Source of the DNA: Acidobacteriota bacterium
GTDB taxonomy: Bacteria; Acidobacteriota; Vicinamibacteria; Marinacidobacterales; Marinacidobacteraceae
Direction of reading: 5' to 3'
Assembly: GCA_009835985.1 (NCBI GenBank)
Contig: VXWI01000024.1
Location: forward strand, 1-43,876
DNA: 43,876 bases
Notes under the pieces: generated by a model
The model's database searches: none
Seen by the model: the letters and a program-made list of their open reading frames with translations, nothing else
What the model was told of the DNA's origin: nothing
Part shown: positions 26,801-32,178 of the stretch, in pieces
Numbering within the stretch: position 1 is the first letter of the stretch
How the letters are laid out: the number at the start of each line of letters is the position of its first letter
Made by a program: the position numbers and the translations under genes

Positions 26801-27924
26801 GCCTGCCCGTCCGGGTGACTTCCGAAACGACGCCGTGGCCCGCCCACCCCGGTCGGCCCGCGCGGGCGGCGGTCAGCGCGTTCGGGGTCTCGGGGGCGAA
26901 CGCGCACGCTGTCGTGGAGAGCCACGGAACTCCGGACGGGATCCCGGCTGGCGGCGGGGTGCCGGTCGCCGTTGCGATGCCGGAAACGCTTGCCGGCCTG
27001 GAGCCGGCCGCCGAGGTCCCGGGCCCCCGGGAGGTGCGCTTCCTGCCGCTTTCGGCCAAGTCGGAGGCCGGCCTCGGGGAACTCGCCCGGTCCTGTCTGG
27101 ATTGGCTCGACGAGCACGCGGGTGAAATCTCTTCCGGGAACGGTGCCGATCCCCTGCTGGCGGACCTGGCGTGGACGGCGGGAGTGGGCCGAAGCCATTT
27201 CGACGTCCGCCGAGGCGTCGTGTTCCGCAGCGCCGAGACGCTGAGGGAGGGCCTGGCCTCGCTCGCCGGGCCGGATGCAGTCCGGGTAACGGAATCGGCG
27301 CCGCAGGCACCGAGGAAGATCGCATTCGCTTATTCCGGAGAGGCCGGCCCCTGGCTTCCGGCGACGGAGCCGCTCTACGGGAGCGAGCCGGTGTTCCGCG
27401 CGGTACTGGATCGCTGCGAGGAAGTGTTCCGGGAGGAGCGGGGCACGTCCCTCCTCGATGCGCTGTTCGAGAGCGAACCTGCGCGGCTCGGATCGCCGGA
27501 ATGGTCCGGACCGGCGCTCTACGCGGTGCAGTGCGCACTGACCGCACTCTGGTCAAGCATCGGCATCGGGCCGCAGGCGGCAAACGGGCAGGACGTCGGC
27601 GCACTCGCCGCCGCGCAGGCGACAGGAGCCCTGGATCTCGAGGACGGCCTGCGACGAGCCGTCCTTGGAGAGGCGCCGTCAAGCGCCGGAAGCGCGAATC
27701 CGGACTTCCTCGGCGGCAGTGAGTTCGTGATGGAGATCGGTCCGGGGGCCGCCGGGGGTTTCGTCGCCGCCGTGGCCGAGGCTTACGAGTCCGGCCTCGA
27801 AATCAACTTCGAGGGGCTGTTCGCCGGGGAAACCAGGCGGCGCATCTCGCTGCCCGGCTATCCCTTCGAACGCCGGCGCTACTGGATTCCGGCGTCGCGC
27901 TCGCGGGTGATGAAGTCGGGTTGA
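17890..27924 (+). CDS. Type I polyketide synthase, KS-AT-DH-cMT-ER-KR-ACP-KS-AT(remnant)
   Basis: The protein has 3344 residues. KS1 (14-445) has Cys189, His324 and His364 (DAACASSL, EAHGTGT, KTNLGH). AT1 (567-925) has GHSVGE with Ser661 and AFHS near 767, predicting malonyl-CoA. DH (940-1230) keeps His971 and Asp1144. A C-methyltransferase (about 1390-1650) has VEVGAGTG. ER (about 1880-2190) has HAGAGGVG. KR (2198-2447) has TGGLGGIG. ACP (about 2470-2550) has GMDSLM with Ser2510. KS2 (2593-3015) has Cys2757, His2892 and His2932. A shortened AT-like region and a post-AT linker end the protein. Module 1 should make a fully reduced, alpha-methylated unit, the order known from fungal highly reducing PKSs. 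There is no terminal ACP, thioesterase or reductase. Oddities: KR Tyr is His2347, and KS2 has ELNCASAL. The next gene downstream on the opposite strand ends 7 bases away. Confidence 0.95.
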   Translation: MEPEKPAPRPASAAEPIAVIGMACRFPGAPDIPSFWRLLETGGNAVTEGVPGSGVGRVGELLPESAAGNTACRFGAFVPDIDLFDNRFFRISPVEAELLDPQQRMMLEVSWQALEDAGIDPDRLKGSRTGVYAGISNDEYRMLVVDGEKPAEAAGCLYALSGTNLNGAAGRVSFVLGVMGPAKAVDAACASSLVSVHDAVADLQAGKADLALAGGVQAILNGRIYELRADSMMLSPDGQCKAFDASANGYVRGEGCGVVVLKRLREAEADGDPIWGVIHGASVNHGGASVGLTVPNEPALVRVMDEALSDAGVAPAEVDYIEAHGTGTTVGDPIEINAVAAVYARERQAEHPLLVGSVKTNLGHLESAAGIAGLIKAVLVVQRGVIPRHLHFNDPNPSLDWERLPIRVTSEMTDWPRRNGRPRFAGVNSFGISGTNSHLIVGEYPGAGHRPQPGSPLAGSTRPVTVGDLPQPGEGFRARRTRVLPISAKTAGALGELTGRYLEWLDQLGDGDAADNRLADMAWTAGIGRSHFDHRAALVFADAASLGEQLRALADAGGGVEPGARARVAFAYTGQGSQWAGMGEALYEHEPVVRSVLDRCEAAFREARGGSLLDVMFGRDPGDADLGDTAWEQPALYALECALTALWASVGIRPAVVMGHSVGEIAAARTAGVFSLETGMRFAAARGTLLSGTAPGAMAAAFAPAERVAAAVAGWNAASSEPPVNISADNGAHQVVSGPESGIEGVSKRLQEDGVRVRRLNTTRAFHSALVEPALPELAAVLDDAEIASPTVTLVSNLTGRPVGPGDALDGAYWRRHAREPVAFAQGVSALAGLGVDLVVEIGPRPVLAPMVMSAWPASAAAQAPAVIASQRAPSGDEAAAGHAHFVKGVAEAYEAGLQVCFEGLFTGEERRRLSVPGYPFQRERYWLKAPKRRRQAAGNPLLGVRHESARGEITFETEVFPSEPAWLNDHRVFERLIAPGALSGAMAMAASLAEGGGPVALEDMQLHNPLVFPESKADGGADEAGRKLQVALDPPEAGTPRRVQVFSKGSEGEWTLHLEGRISPNPGPPEAGGRADLEALKATLAPGDVGAYYRARSATGIDLGPSFRTLERVWCRPGEALAEVSFPEGLGRNELEIHPLVLDGCFQTVGVARLAGGADEATYLPFGWDRVWLTGRLPDRVICHVRMNEAAPDSATDAAEPPEVLSGEIRIYDPDGVLLGGLSGYAVKRATREALLSAVEGVDELLYEVVWRDRALPPGISPADFLPSPETVAAGQQLLSGYLTAEGVAPRDRNGLLEDLERWSRSRALATLEELGFRREAGATVDPEALREELNVLPEHRRVFRRMLEMLAKSGVLAEAGDGFTVTVGSGDPLPEHLPRDLDAFADRMVERYPHGVTEVGLFRRCGGALGAALRGEADPLTLLFSSGDPTPADLYLKAPVARAANKMLRDAVRALLAGNPEGRRLRVVEVGAGTGSATTYILPELPEGQFLYTYTDISAGFFAEAESNFGDAGGCIEYRPLDVEKDPIAQGFERHGYDLLIASNVLHATRDLPETLRHCLDLLAPSGTLVALENLSGLGWMDLTFGQLDGWWRFADDYRPHHALASPAVWRQALGDAGFTGAEVLGVDESDASATPDKGVIVAQGPSEVKEPRGSWVLTGDPDGLGGALAADLAARNQTVVFANGAAPGDHAPPDGPGVFSAAVEPERRESWGSLIGKLPDDAPFSGAVHLASLEGHGTAATTAEVAEDVRRATASALALTQAVADADLTPAKGMWFITRGAQVLERETGGEIAGATLWGFGKAVVREAPHLQARMLDLDPAPLAPGPDLPNELLYPDPENHLAYRRGARRVARLVRAGAEVERLTLPEDPEWALAPDPEGIFEKPYVQPLPAPPLAPREVRVGVEAAGLNFWDVFRSLGFIPEGNLGREMCGRILEVGSEVSRVSVGDPVVGLGFGAFAAAMVTHEELVAPAPPGFSVTGLATVPSAFVSAALSFEFTGLEPGERVLIHAGAGGVGLAAIQWVQAAGAEVFATASAPKQAYLRSLGVEHVFDSRQTAFGNEIREATGGAGVDVVLNSLTGEGFIEASLSCLRRGGRFVEMARRDILSEEEMAAVRPDVPYHILELDVLKKTDPEKVGKVFRDVMARVAAGELQPIVHSRWPLAEAGAALGFMRSARHLGKIVVTAPPLRQGRLRPDRTYLVTGGLGGIGCAVAEWLADRGAGTIVLNGRREPDPAAEEIIGALRERGVQVEVELADVSDSEAVDRMLARLDRDLPPLGGVIHSVGVLSDAALTNQNWESFETVLSPKIRGAWHLHRATLDRDLDLFILFSSRVGVMGNPGQANHAAANAFLDQLAGHRRALGLAGQAIAWGAWSEIGEAAEQRGRIERQRAALGGRWFTPEQGIRALDRLVRQDVTHSVVMAMDWGVFEEAVQDRPPLVEDLLSSASEPEDESSSSSEDVLTRLRGPLGRERQDLLVTFLQGEVQAVLRLSSAPSPTVGFFDLGMDSLMAVEFRNRLNRAFSGVYTAPNTVVFDYPDIARLAAHLDEELGEVSEAPAAAPEPESRSAPFAVSVPAPVPAAPQEVAAAADGIAIVGMACRFPGAPDLETFWRQLEAGVEAVFDGRPDGGSWTGVAGDPAGADDGTRRGGFIEGVDLFDARFFGITPIGAWTMDPQHRLLLETSWRALEDAGLDPEALRGTGTGVYAGVASSEYRDLMLDAGENVSYLGTAASMAVGTVSFRLGFTGPAMAVELNCASALVAVHHAVTALHTGEVDLALAGGVNAILSPGKTSEMVALSMLSPTGRCRAFDAAADGFPRGEGCGMLALKRLAEAEADGDRIWGVIRGSAVNQSGASAGPTVPNGVAQQAVMEAALARAGIAAAEVDYLEAHGNGSVMGDPIEVQAAASVYGKGRASDRPLLIGSVKTNVGHLETAAGVAALIKTALAMNRGVIPPHLHFENPTPVVDWDRLPVRVTSETTPWPAHPGRPARAAVSAFGVSGANAHAVVESHGTPDGIPAGGGVPVAVAMPETLAGLEPAAEVPGPREVRFLPLSAKSEAGLGELARSCLDWLDEHAGEISSGNGADPLLADLAWTAGVGRSHFDVRRGVVFRSAETLREGLASLAGPDAVRVTESAPQAPRKIAFAYSGEAGPWLPATEPLYGSEPVFRAVLDRCEEVFREERGTSLLDALFESEPARLGSPEWSGPALYAVQCALTALWSSIGIGPQAANGQDVGALAAAQATGALDLEDGLRRAVLGEAPSSAGSANPDFLGGSEFVMEIGPGAAGGFVAAVAEAYESGLEINFEGLFAGETRRRISLPGYPFERRRYWIPASRSRVMKSG
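25666..27921 (+). other. Second PKS module: intact KS with internally deleted, inactive AT and no ACP
   Basis: KS2 keeps the Cys-His-His triad with the same 135- and 40-residue spacing as KS1. Its nucleophile box is ELNCASAL rather than DTACSSSL. The following AT-like region starts KIAFAYSGEAGPW. Where AT1 has GHSVGE it reads GQDVGA, so the Ser is Asp. From that point to the shared VAEAYE motif there are 60 residues against 229 in AT1, so about 169 residues are missing, including the whole AFHS subdomain. The post-AT linker PGYPFERRRYW is preserved and the stop follows 11 residues later. The frame is continuous, so this looks like a stable deletion after duplication, not a frameshift. Confidence 0.85.
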
Positions 27925-27931
27925 CCGCGCG

Positions 27932-28837
27932 TCAGTAGAGACACTGAAGCCGGACGAAGTCGCGGGTTGCGGCGGCGCAGGCCGCGGGGTTCTCGAGCGG
28001 CAGGAAGTGGGTGGCCTCCGGAATGAAGTCGTAGTCCACGGTAAGCACGTGGGTCATGTCGAAGGTGGGAAGGTAGGAATAGGGCAGGGTCGGATCGGCC
28101 CCGACCACCTTGGTCGGACAGGCGAGCGCGTCGAAGTCCACCAGAGCGGCGAATGCCCGCACGTAGTCAACGATCTGCGCCTCGTACGCCTTCGGGCAGC
28201 GAAGCTCGAAGTCCTCTCCACCCGTTGTCTTCCGGAGTGTCGTGCGCGCCATGAGTTCGTGCACGCCGGGTACAACCCGGGTGAACGCCGGCGTCAGCCG
28301 CAGGGCATCCACGTAGTCCGCCTCCGACCGGAACCGGTCGGTCCGGCGCCGGGTCATCGCCGCGGTCATCTCGGCGGCGGCGTCGAACTGCAGCTGGCTG
28401 CGGCCCGGTTTGCACACCGGCGGATCGAAGAGGACCCGCCCGGCGTAGCTGTGACTGCCGTCGGACGACATGAGCGACGTCAGGGCCGAGAACGAATGGA
28501 AGATCCCGACGATGGGTTTGGACCCGCAGTCACGCTCGATGGCTTCGAGGATGAGGTCGTGGTCGCGGATCAGAGTCGGCAGAGTGTGCGAAGCCTGCGG
28601 GCCGACGCTGTTCCAACCGTGGTTCCGCAGGTCGTAGAGGAACAGGTCGAAGTCCGCCGCCAGTAGCGACCAGAACGGGTAGTAGAGATCGATCGCCAGA
28701 CCGTTCCCGTGGCTCAGGACGAGCCGCGGCCCCTCCGGATTTCCGTGGCGGCGGAGAACGGTGCACGTGTCCGCGTCGAGGCGCACCTCCAGTACGGAAG
28801 CGGGCTCGGGAACCTCCCAAGCCCTTTCCGAAGTCAT
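27932..28837 (-). CDS. Alpha/beta hydrolase, candidate trans-acting release enzyme
   Basis: This 301-residue alpha/beta-hydrolase fold protein has the oxyanion turn LVLSHGNGLAID, then LFLYDLRNHGWN and the nucleophile elbow GIFHSFSAL. The elbow has Ser between His and Phe but lacks the usual flanking glycines. The acid is probably in VVGADP and the catalytic His is in PEATHFLP. There is no signal peptide, so it is cytoplasmic. It lies 82 bases after the discrete ACP gene on the same strand and converges on the PKS. This supports a role as thioesterase or editing hydrolase for a carrier-bound acyl chain, which is inference. ATG at 28837 was chosen because the upstream frame runs through GC-rich hairpins. 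No clear ribosome site is seen. Confidence 0.82.
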   Translation of the reverse strand: MTSERAWEVPEPASVLEVRLDADTCTVLRRHGNPEGPRLVLSHGNGLAIDLYYPFWSLLAADFDLFLYDLRNHGWNSVGPQASHTLPTLIRDHDLILEAIERDCGSKPIVGIFHSFSALTSLMSSDGSHSYAGRVLFDPPVCKPGRSQLQFDAAAEMTAAMTRRRTDRFRSEADYVDALRLTPAFTRVVPGVHELMARTTLRKTTGGEDFELRCPKAYEAQIVDYVRAFAALVDFDALACPTKVVGADPTLPYSYLPTFDMTHVLTVDYDFIPEATHFLPLENPAACAAATRDFVRLQCLY

Positions 28838-28919
28838 GGGGCGGCACCCGCTCGCGGCAGCCCCGGCCGGGGGCTGCGCCGCGCTGCCGGCCCGGCGCGG
28901 CGCCGGGCCCCGCGTCGCC

Positions 28920-29150
28920 TCAGCCGGAGTGCTTGTCCACGAGGGCGCCAATCCCCCGCAGCGTCGTGCACCCGGCGCAATCGCCGGCAGTCAGCGAGAG
29001 GCCGAAGTCGTTGTTGACCACCTTCATGAACGAAACGGCGTCCACCGAGGAGACTCCGGAGTCGGCAAATTGCTTGTCGAGGTCCGGAACCCGGCCGAGA
29101 CCAAGGTGTTCTTGGGCAAGTTGCGCGAGACGCTGTTCGGTTGCAGTCAT
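28920..29150 (-). CDS. Discrete acyl carrier protein
   Basis: This is a 76-residue carrier protein. The phosphopantetheine site is DSGVSSVDAV, with Ser35 as the likely attachment residue; SSV replaces the usual DSL. Helices before and after match the four-helix ACP fold (FADSG, then FMKVVNNDFGLSL). GGAGG stands seven bases before the ATG. It has a neighbouring alpha/beta hydrolase and no fatty-acid genes nearby. The PKS that converges on this pair lacks a carrier after its last KS, so this ACP is the natural candidate to serve it in trans. It also has two Cys (GDCAGC) in the third-helix region, unusual for an ACP. Confidence 0.85.
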   Translation of the reverse strand: MTATEQRLAQLAQEHLGLGRVPDLDKQFADSGVSSVDAVSFMKVVNNDFGLSLTAGDCAGCTTLRGIGALVDKHSG

Positions 29151-29173
29151 GAGGGGTCCTCCAAAGGCCGTGC

Positions 29174-29179
29174 ATTATT
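29174..29179 (-). promoter_or_regulatory. Possible -10 element for the ACP-hydrolase pair
   Basis: AATAAT on the minus strand, preceded by TGTG, is the only AT-rich patch in the 92-base gap before the ACP gene and matches five of six bases of the -10 consensus. GTGATC, 18 bases further upstream, is a poor -35. A start site about seven bases downstream would give a leader of roughly 17 bases that still holds the GGAGG site. Confidence 0.35.
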
Positions 29180-29242
29180 CCACACGCATCGGCGACGGAT
29201 CACACGATCTTTTCCGGGACTGGCGAGGCCGAGAGGTCACGC

Positions 29243-30484
29243 CTACGCGGACATGCCGCGCGCCGCGATCGGCCAGACGGCTTCCACGAGGCCGCCGCGG
29301 ACCGCGTACAACCGGTCGTAGAGGTTCACCACCGGATCGCAGTGGGAGACGATGAGTTCCAGCTTGTCGCCGACCTTGTAGATCCGGCTCGGGTCCTCGT
29401 AGCGGAGCGTGCCGAACTCGTCCGATCCCGAGGTGTAGCTCATCCCGCTCTCGCCCTTCACGATCGCCCAGGGCCGGTTGATGGTGCACGCCTTGGCGCC
29501 GGCGTCGGTGGTGGCGCGGCCCTCGTACTGTGCGTTGAGGACGGTCGCGAGGATCGTCAGGGACGGCTGGAAATCGGTATAGACGTCCGGGTCGGTGGCG
29601 CCGCCGATCTCCAGGTACTGGGCGTCCATGAAAACGTAGCTCCCGACCTGGACATCGGTCAGGCCGGGGGTCTCGTGGTCGATGTTGTAGCTGCCGGTGC
29701 CGCCGCCGCTGAAGATGCCGGTGTCCAGTCCCGAAGCGCGCATCCGCTCGCAGGTATCGGCGGCCGCCGCCAGCCGTTCGAGCGTCTGCGCCCTGCGCTT
29801 CTCGAAGCCCTTGACGTGCTGCGAGCCGCCGTCGTAGCACAGGATCCCGCGCAGCGTGAGGCCGGGAAGCCGGTCCACGAGCTGCGCCAGCCGGAGCGCC
29901 GGTTCTCCCGGCGTGATCCCGGTCCGGTGGCCCCCCGGATCCACGTCCACCGTGACGTCGGCGTCGATGCCGGCGGCCACCGCCGCTTCCGAGAGGGCGC
30001 GCGCGTTCTCTTCGGTGTCCGTCGTCTGGATGAAACCCGGGCACTGCTTCCGGAGCCCCATCGCCCGCCGGATCTTGAACGGGGTCACATTGCTCGTCGT
30101 CAGGAGCAGCCGGTCGACCCCATGGTCGAAAAGAGCCTGCGCCTCGCTCACCTTGGCGACCGAAATCCCGAGCGCCCCGGCGTCGAGCTGCATCCGGGCG
30201 ATCGCCGGACACTTGTGGGTCTTGGCGTGGGGACGGGGGGCGATGCCGTTCGCGGCGGTGGTCCGGGCCATGGTGGCGACGTTCGCCTCGAGGGCGTCGA
30301 GGTCCACGAGGAGCGCCGGGGTGTCCAGATCCCACATGGAGATCCCGAACTCCGCGACTTCGCGGCCGTCGGCGCGCGCCTCGATCTCGGAGCCGGTCAG
30401 ACCTTTCGCGCCTCGAGGTGACAACACGGCCGCGGAGGCGCCCGCGGCGCCCAGGAAACTGCGTCGGGACAGGGCATTCATCAT
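29243..30484 (-). CDS. Tat-exported DSD1-family PLP enzyme (D-threonine aldolase/D-serine dehydratase-like)
   Basis: This 413-residue protein has an alanine-racemase N-terminal barrel. A twin-arginine signal reads ALSRRSFLGAAGAS, so the folded, cofactor-loaded enzyme is probably exported. The PLP lysine is in RPHAKTHK (about residue 88). DVDPGGHRTGI and SGGGTGSY are typical phosphate-binding regions. Near the C-terminus SHCDP gives the His-x-Asp metal site of D-threonine aldolase and D-serine dehydratase. The reaction is probably retro-aldol cleavage or dehydration of a D-beta-hydroxy amino acid; the exact substrate is unknown. The gene is divergent from qhpA with only 62 bases between them. 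Adjacent ATG codons at 30484 and 30481 are both possible starts. Confidence 0.88.
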   Translation of the reverse strand: MMNALSRRSFLGAAGASAAVLSPRGAKGLTGSEIEARADGREVAEFGISMWDLDTPALLVDLDALEANVATMARTTAANGIAPRPHAKTHKCPAIARMQLDAGALGISVAKVSEAQALFDHGVDRLLLTTSNVTPFKIRRAMGLRKQCPGFIQTTDTEENARALSEAAVAAGIDADVTVDVDPGGHRTGITPGEPALRLAQLVDRLPGLTLRGILCYDGGSQHVKGFEKRRAQTLERLAAAADTCERMRASGLDTGIFSGGGTGSYNIDHETPGLTDVQVGSYVFMDAQYLEIGGATDPDVYTDFQPSLTILATVLNAQYEGRATTDAGAKACTINRPWAIVKGESGMSYTSGSDEFGTLRYEDPSRIYKVGDKLELIVSHCDPVVNLYDRLYAVRGGLVEAVWPIAARGMSA

Positions 30485-30546
30485 CCGGCGTTTGTACCAC
30501 CCCCCGGTGGCGCGGGCGACCGGGAACCCATACACTGGCTCGCCGC
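30485..30546. promoter_or_regulatory. Divergent promoter region between the DSD1 gene and qhpA
   Basis: The gap must hold both promoters. TACACT at 30531-30536 (plus) lies ten bases before the qhpA ATG, and TACAAA at 30496-30491 (minus) lies six bases before the DSD1 ATG. Both could be -10 boxes of leaderless or near-leaderless transcripts. No ribosome site precedes either start. Confidence 0.35.
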
Positions 30547-32178
30547 ATGCGAGCCGCTATCGCGATTGCCGCCGTTTCGCTCGCCGGGCTTTCCGGCGCC
30601 GCGGAAGCGGAAGACGGCATCCCGGTAAAAAGCCCGCTCGTCGAGGCGGCGTGCGGCAGTTGCCACGCGACCGACGACGCCGGCCGGATGTCCCGGATCT
30701 CCTGGCAGCGGAAGTCGGCCGAAGGCTGGCAGATCACGGTGATCCGCATGATCCGCACCGGCAACATCAGCCTCAGCGCCGAAGAGGCGCGGGATGTGGT
30801 CCGCTACCTCACGGACAACCATGGCCTCGCTCCCGAAGAGGAGCGTCCCTACTTCTATCTCGCGGAACAGCGGCCCCACCAGGAGACTTTCGCAGAGGAC
30901 GAGGCGCTGCTCCAGGAGACCTGCTCGCGCTGCCACCTCACCGCCCGCTTCCGCACCCAGCGTCGCACCGCCGAGGAATGGGACCTCCTCAAGGGGATGC
31001 ACGTCGGCTACTTCCCCACGATCGAGGGCCAGACCTTCCGGGGGGAAGCGCCCGAGGAGGGCTGGGCCGTCGACCAGGTGCTCGACCAGCTCAAGGAGAA
31101 GTACCCCTTCGAGACCACGGCCTGGCGGTCCTACCGCGCCAAGGGACCGGGCCCCGGTATCGCGGGACGCTGGTTCTTCCGGGGCTCCCAGCCGGGAAGC
31201 GGGCCGATCGGCGGCATCGTCGAGTTCCGGCCGGACGACGAATCCGAAGGGAACTACGGCTACGAGGCGAACCTGGTCCACGCCGACGGCGCCGCCGAGC
31301 GGCGGTTGGGCGCCGGAGTGCTGTACGGCGGGTTCTCGTTCCGCGGCCGGGCCCAGGGAGACCGTCTGGAGCAGCGCCGCGCGGCGCTCATGCTCTCTGA
31401 CGACGGCCAGACGCTCACCGGCCGGCTCTTCAGCGGACGTTTCGGAGAGGACGGACTGGACGTCACGCTCACCCGTGCGGCGGCCGGCGCCCAGCTCGCC
31501 GCCGCCTGGCCGCCAGCCGGACGGACGGGAACCACTGCCGCCGGGGTTCGGATCCTGGGGGCCGGCTTCGGCGAGGACGCGGCGGGTTCCCTCGACTTCG
31601 GGGCCGGCGTCACGGTCGAAAACGCCCGGCGGGTGTCCGAAATGGAACTGCTGGTGGACCTGCGAATCGATGAGGCGGCCCCGCTCGGCTACCGCGATGT
31701 CTCCGCCGGCGGCATCCGCCTGGTGGACGGATTCGCGGTCCACGACGGCGTGGACTACATCCGCGTCTCGCCCGAGATGGCGCTTTCCCGGGTCGGTGGG
31801 GCGGTTGCCCCGAAGCAGTTCGTCCAGTTCGAGGCGAGCGGCTGGCACCGGGGACCCGACGACGAACCGCTCACCGGCGACGACCTGGCACTCGGGCCGG
31901 TCGAGGTCACCTGGACCACCGAGGAGTACTACATCCGCGACGAAGACGCCGACACCCGCTTCGTGGGGAACATCGACGAACGCGGCCTGTTCACGCCGGG
32001 GCTCGACGGCCCCAACCCGGAGCGCGAACTGATGGCCGACAACATGGGAGACGTCTGGGTCGTGGCCGAACACCAGGACCCGGTCAGCGGCGAGACGCTC
32101 CGCGACCGGGCTCGTCTGGTGGTGTCTCCCCCCGTCTTCCTCTACTGGGACCTGTTCCCGCAGCGCGCCGAACCGTGA
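30547..32178 (+). CDS. qhpA: Quinohemoprotein amine dehydrogenase alpha subunit (dihaem)
   Basis: This is the electron-transfer subunit of periplasmic QHNDH, which oxidises primary amines to aldehydes and ammonia. It has 543 residues with a Sec signal peptide (about 1-22). Two c-type haem sites in the first domain are CGSCH (residues 36-40) and CSRCH (126-130). The rest is beta-rich: PGIAGRWFFRGSQPG starts a beta-barrel domain and two immunoglobulin-like domains follow, as in the family. The mature protein is somewhat longer than characterised alpha subunits. It is the first gene of the qhp unit, and the stop overlaps qhpD as GTGA. Haem attachment needs the Ccm machinery, which is not in this window. 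Confidence 0.93.
   Translation: MRAAIAIAAVSLAGLSGAAEAEDGIPVKSPLVEAACGSCHATDDAGRMSRISWQRKSAEGWQITVIRMIRTGNISLSAEEARDVVRYLTDNHGLAPEEERPYFYLAEQRPHQETFAEDEALLQETCSRCHLTARFRTQRRTAEEWDLLKGMHVGYFPTIEGQTFRGEAPEEGWAVDQVLDQLKEKYPFETTAWRSYRAKGPGPGIAGRWFFRGSQPGSGPIGGIVEFRPDDESEGNYGYEANLVHADGAAERRLGAGVLYGGFSFRGRAQGDRLEQRRAALMLSDDGQTLTGRLFSGRFGEDGLDVTLTRAAAGAQLAAAWPPAGRTGTTAAGVRILGAGFGEDAAGSLDFGAGVTVENARRVSEMELLVDLRIDEAAPLGYRDVSAGGIRLVDGFAVHDGVDYIRVSPEMALSRVGGAVAPKQFVQFEASGWHRGPDDEPLTGDDLALGPVEVTWTTEEYYIRDEDADTRFVGNIDERGLFTPGLDGPNPERELMADNMGDVWVVAEHQDPVSGETLRDRARLVVSPPVFLYWDLFPQRAEP

Noticed and set aside
27316-27924. Frameshift or pseudogene at the PKS 3' end
   Set aside because: The frame stays open through the shared post-AT linker to a normal stop, so an in-frame deletion explains it better.
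17890-27924. A trans-AT PKS or a PUFA/glycolipid-type synthase
   Set aside because: AT1 is intact with GHSVGE and AFHS, and there are no tandem ACPs.
29175-30767. A 530-codon open frame on the minus strand over the DSD1 gene
   Set aside because: It is a different frame from the DSD1 enzyme, which has a signal peptide and a PLP site; the longer frame has neither.
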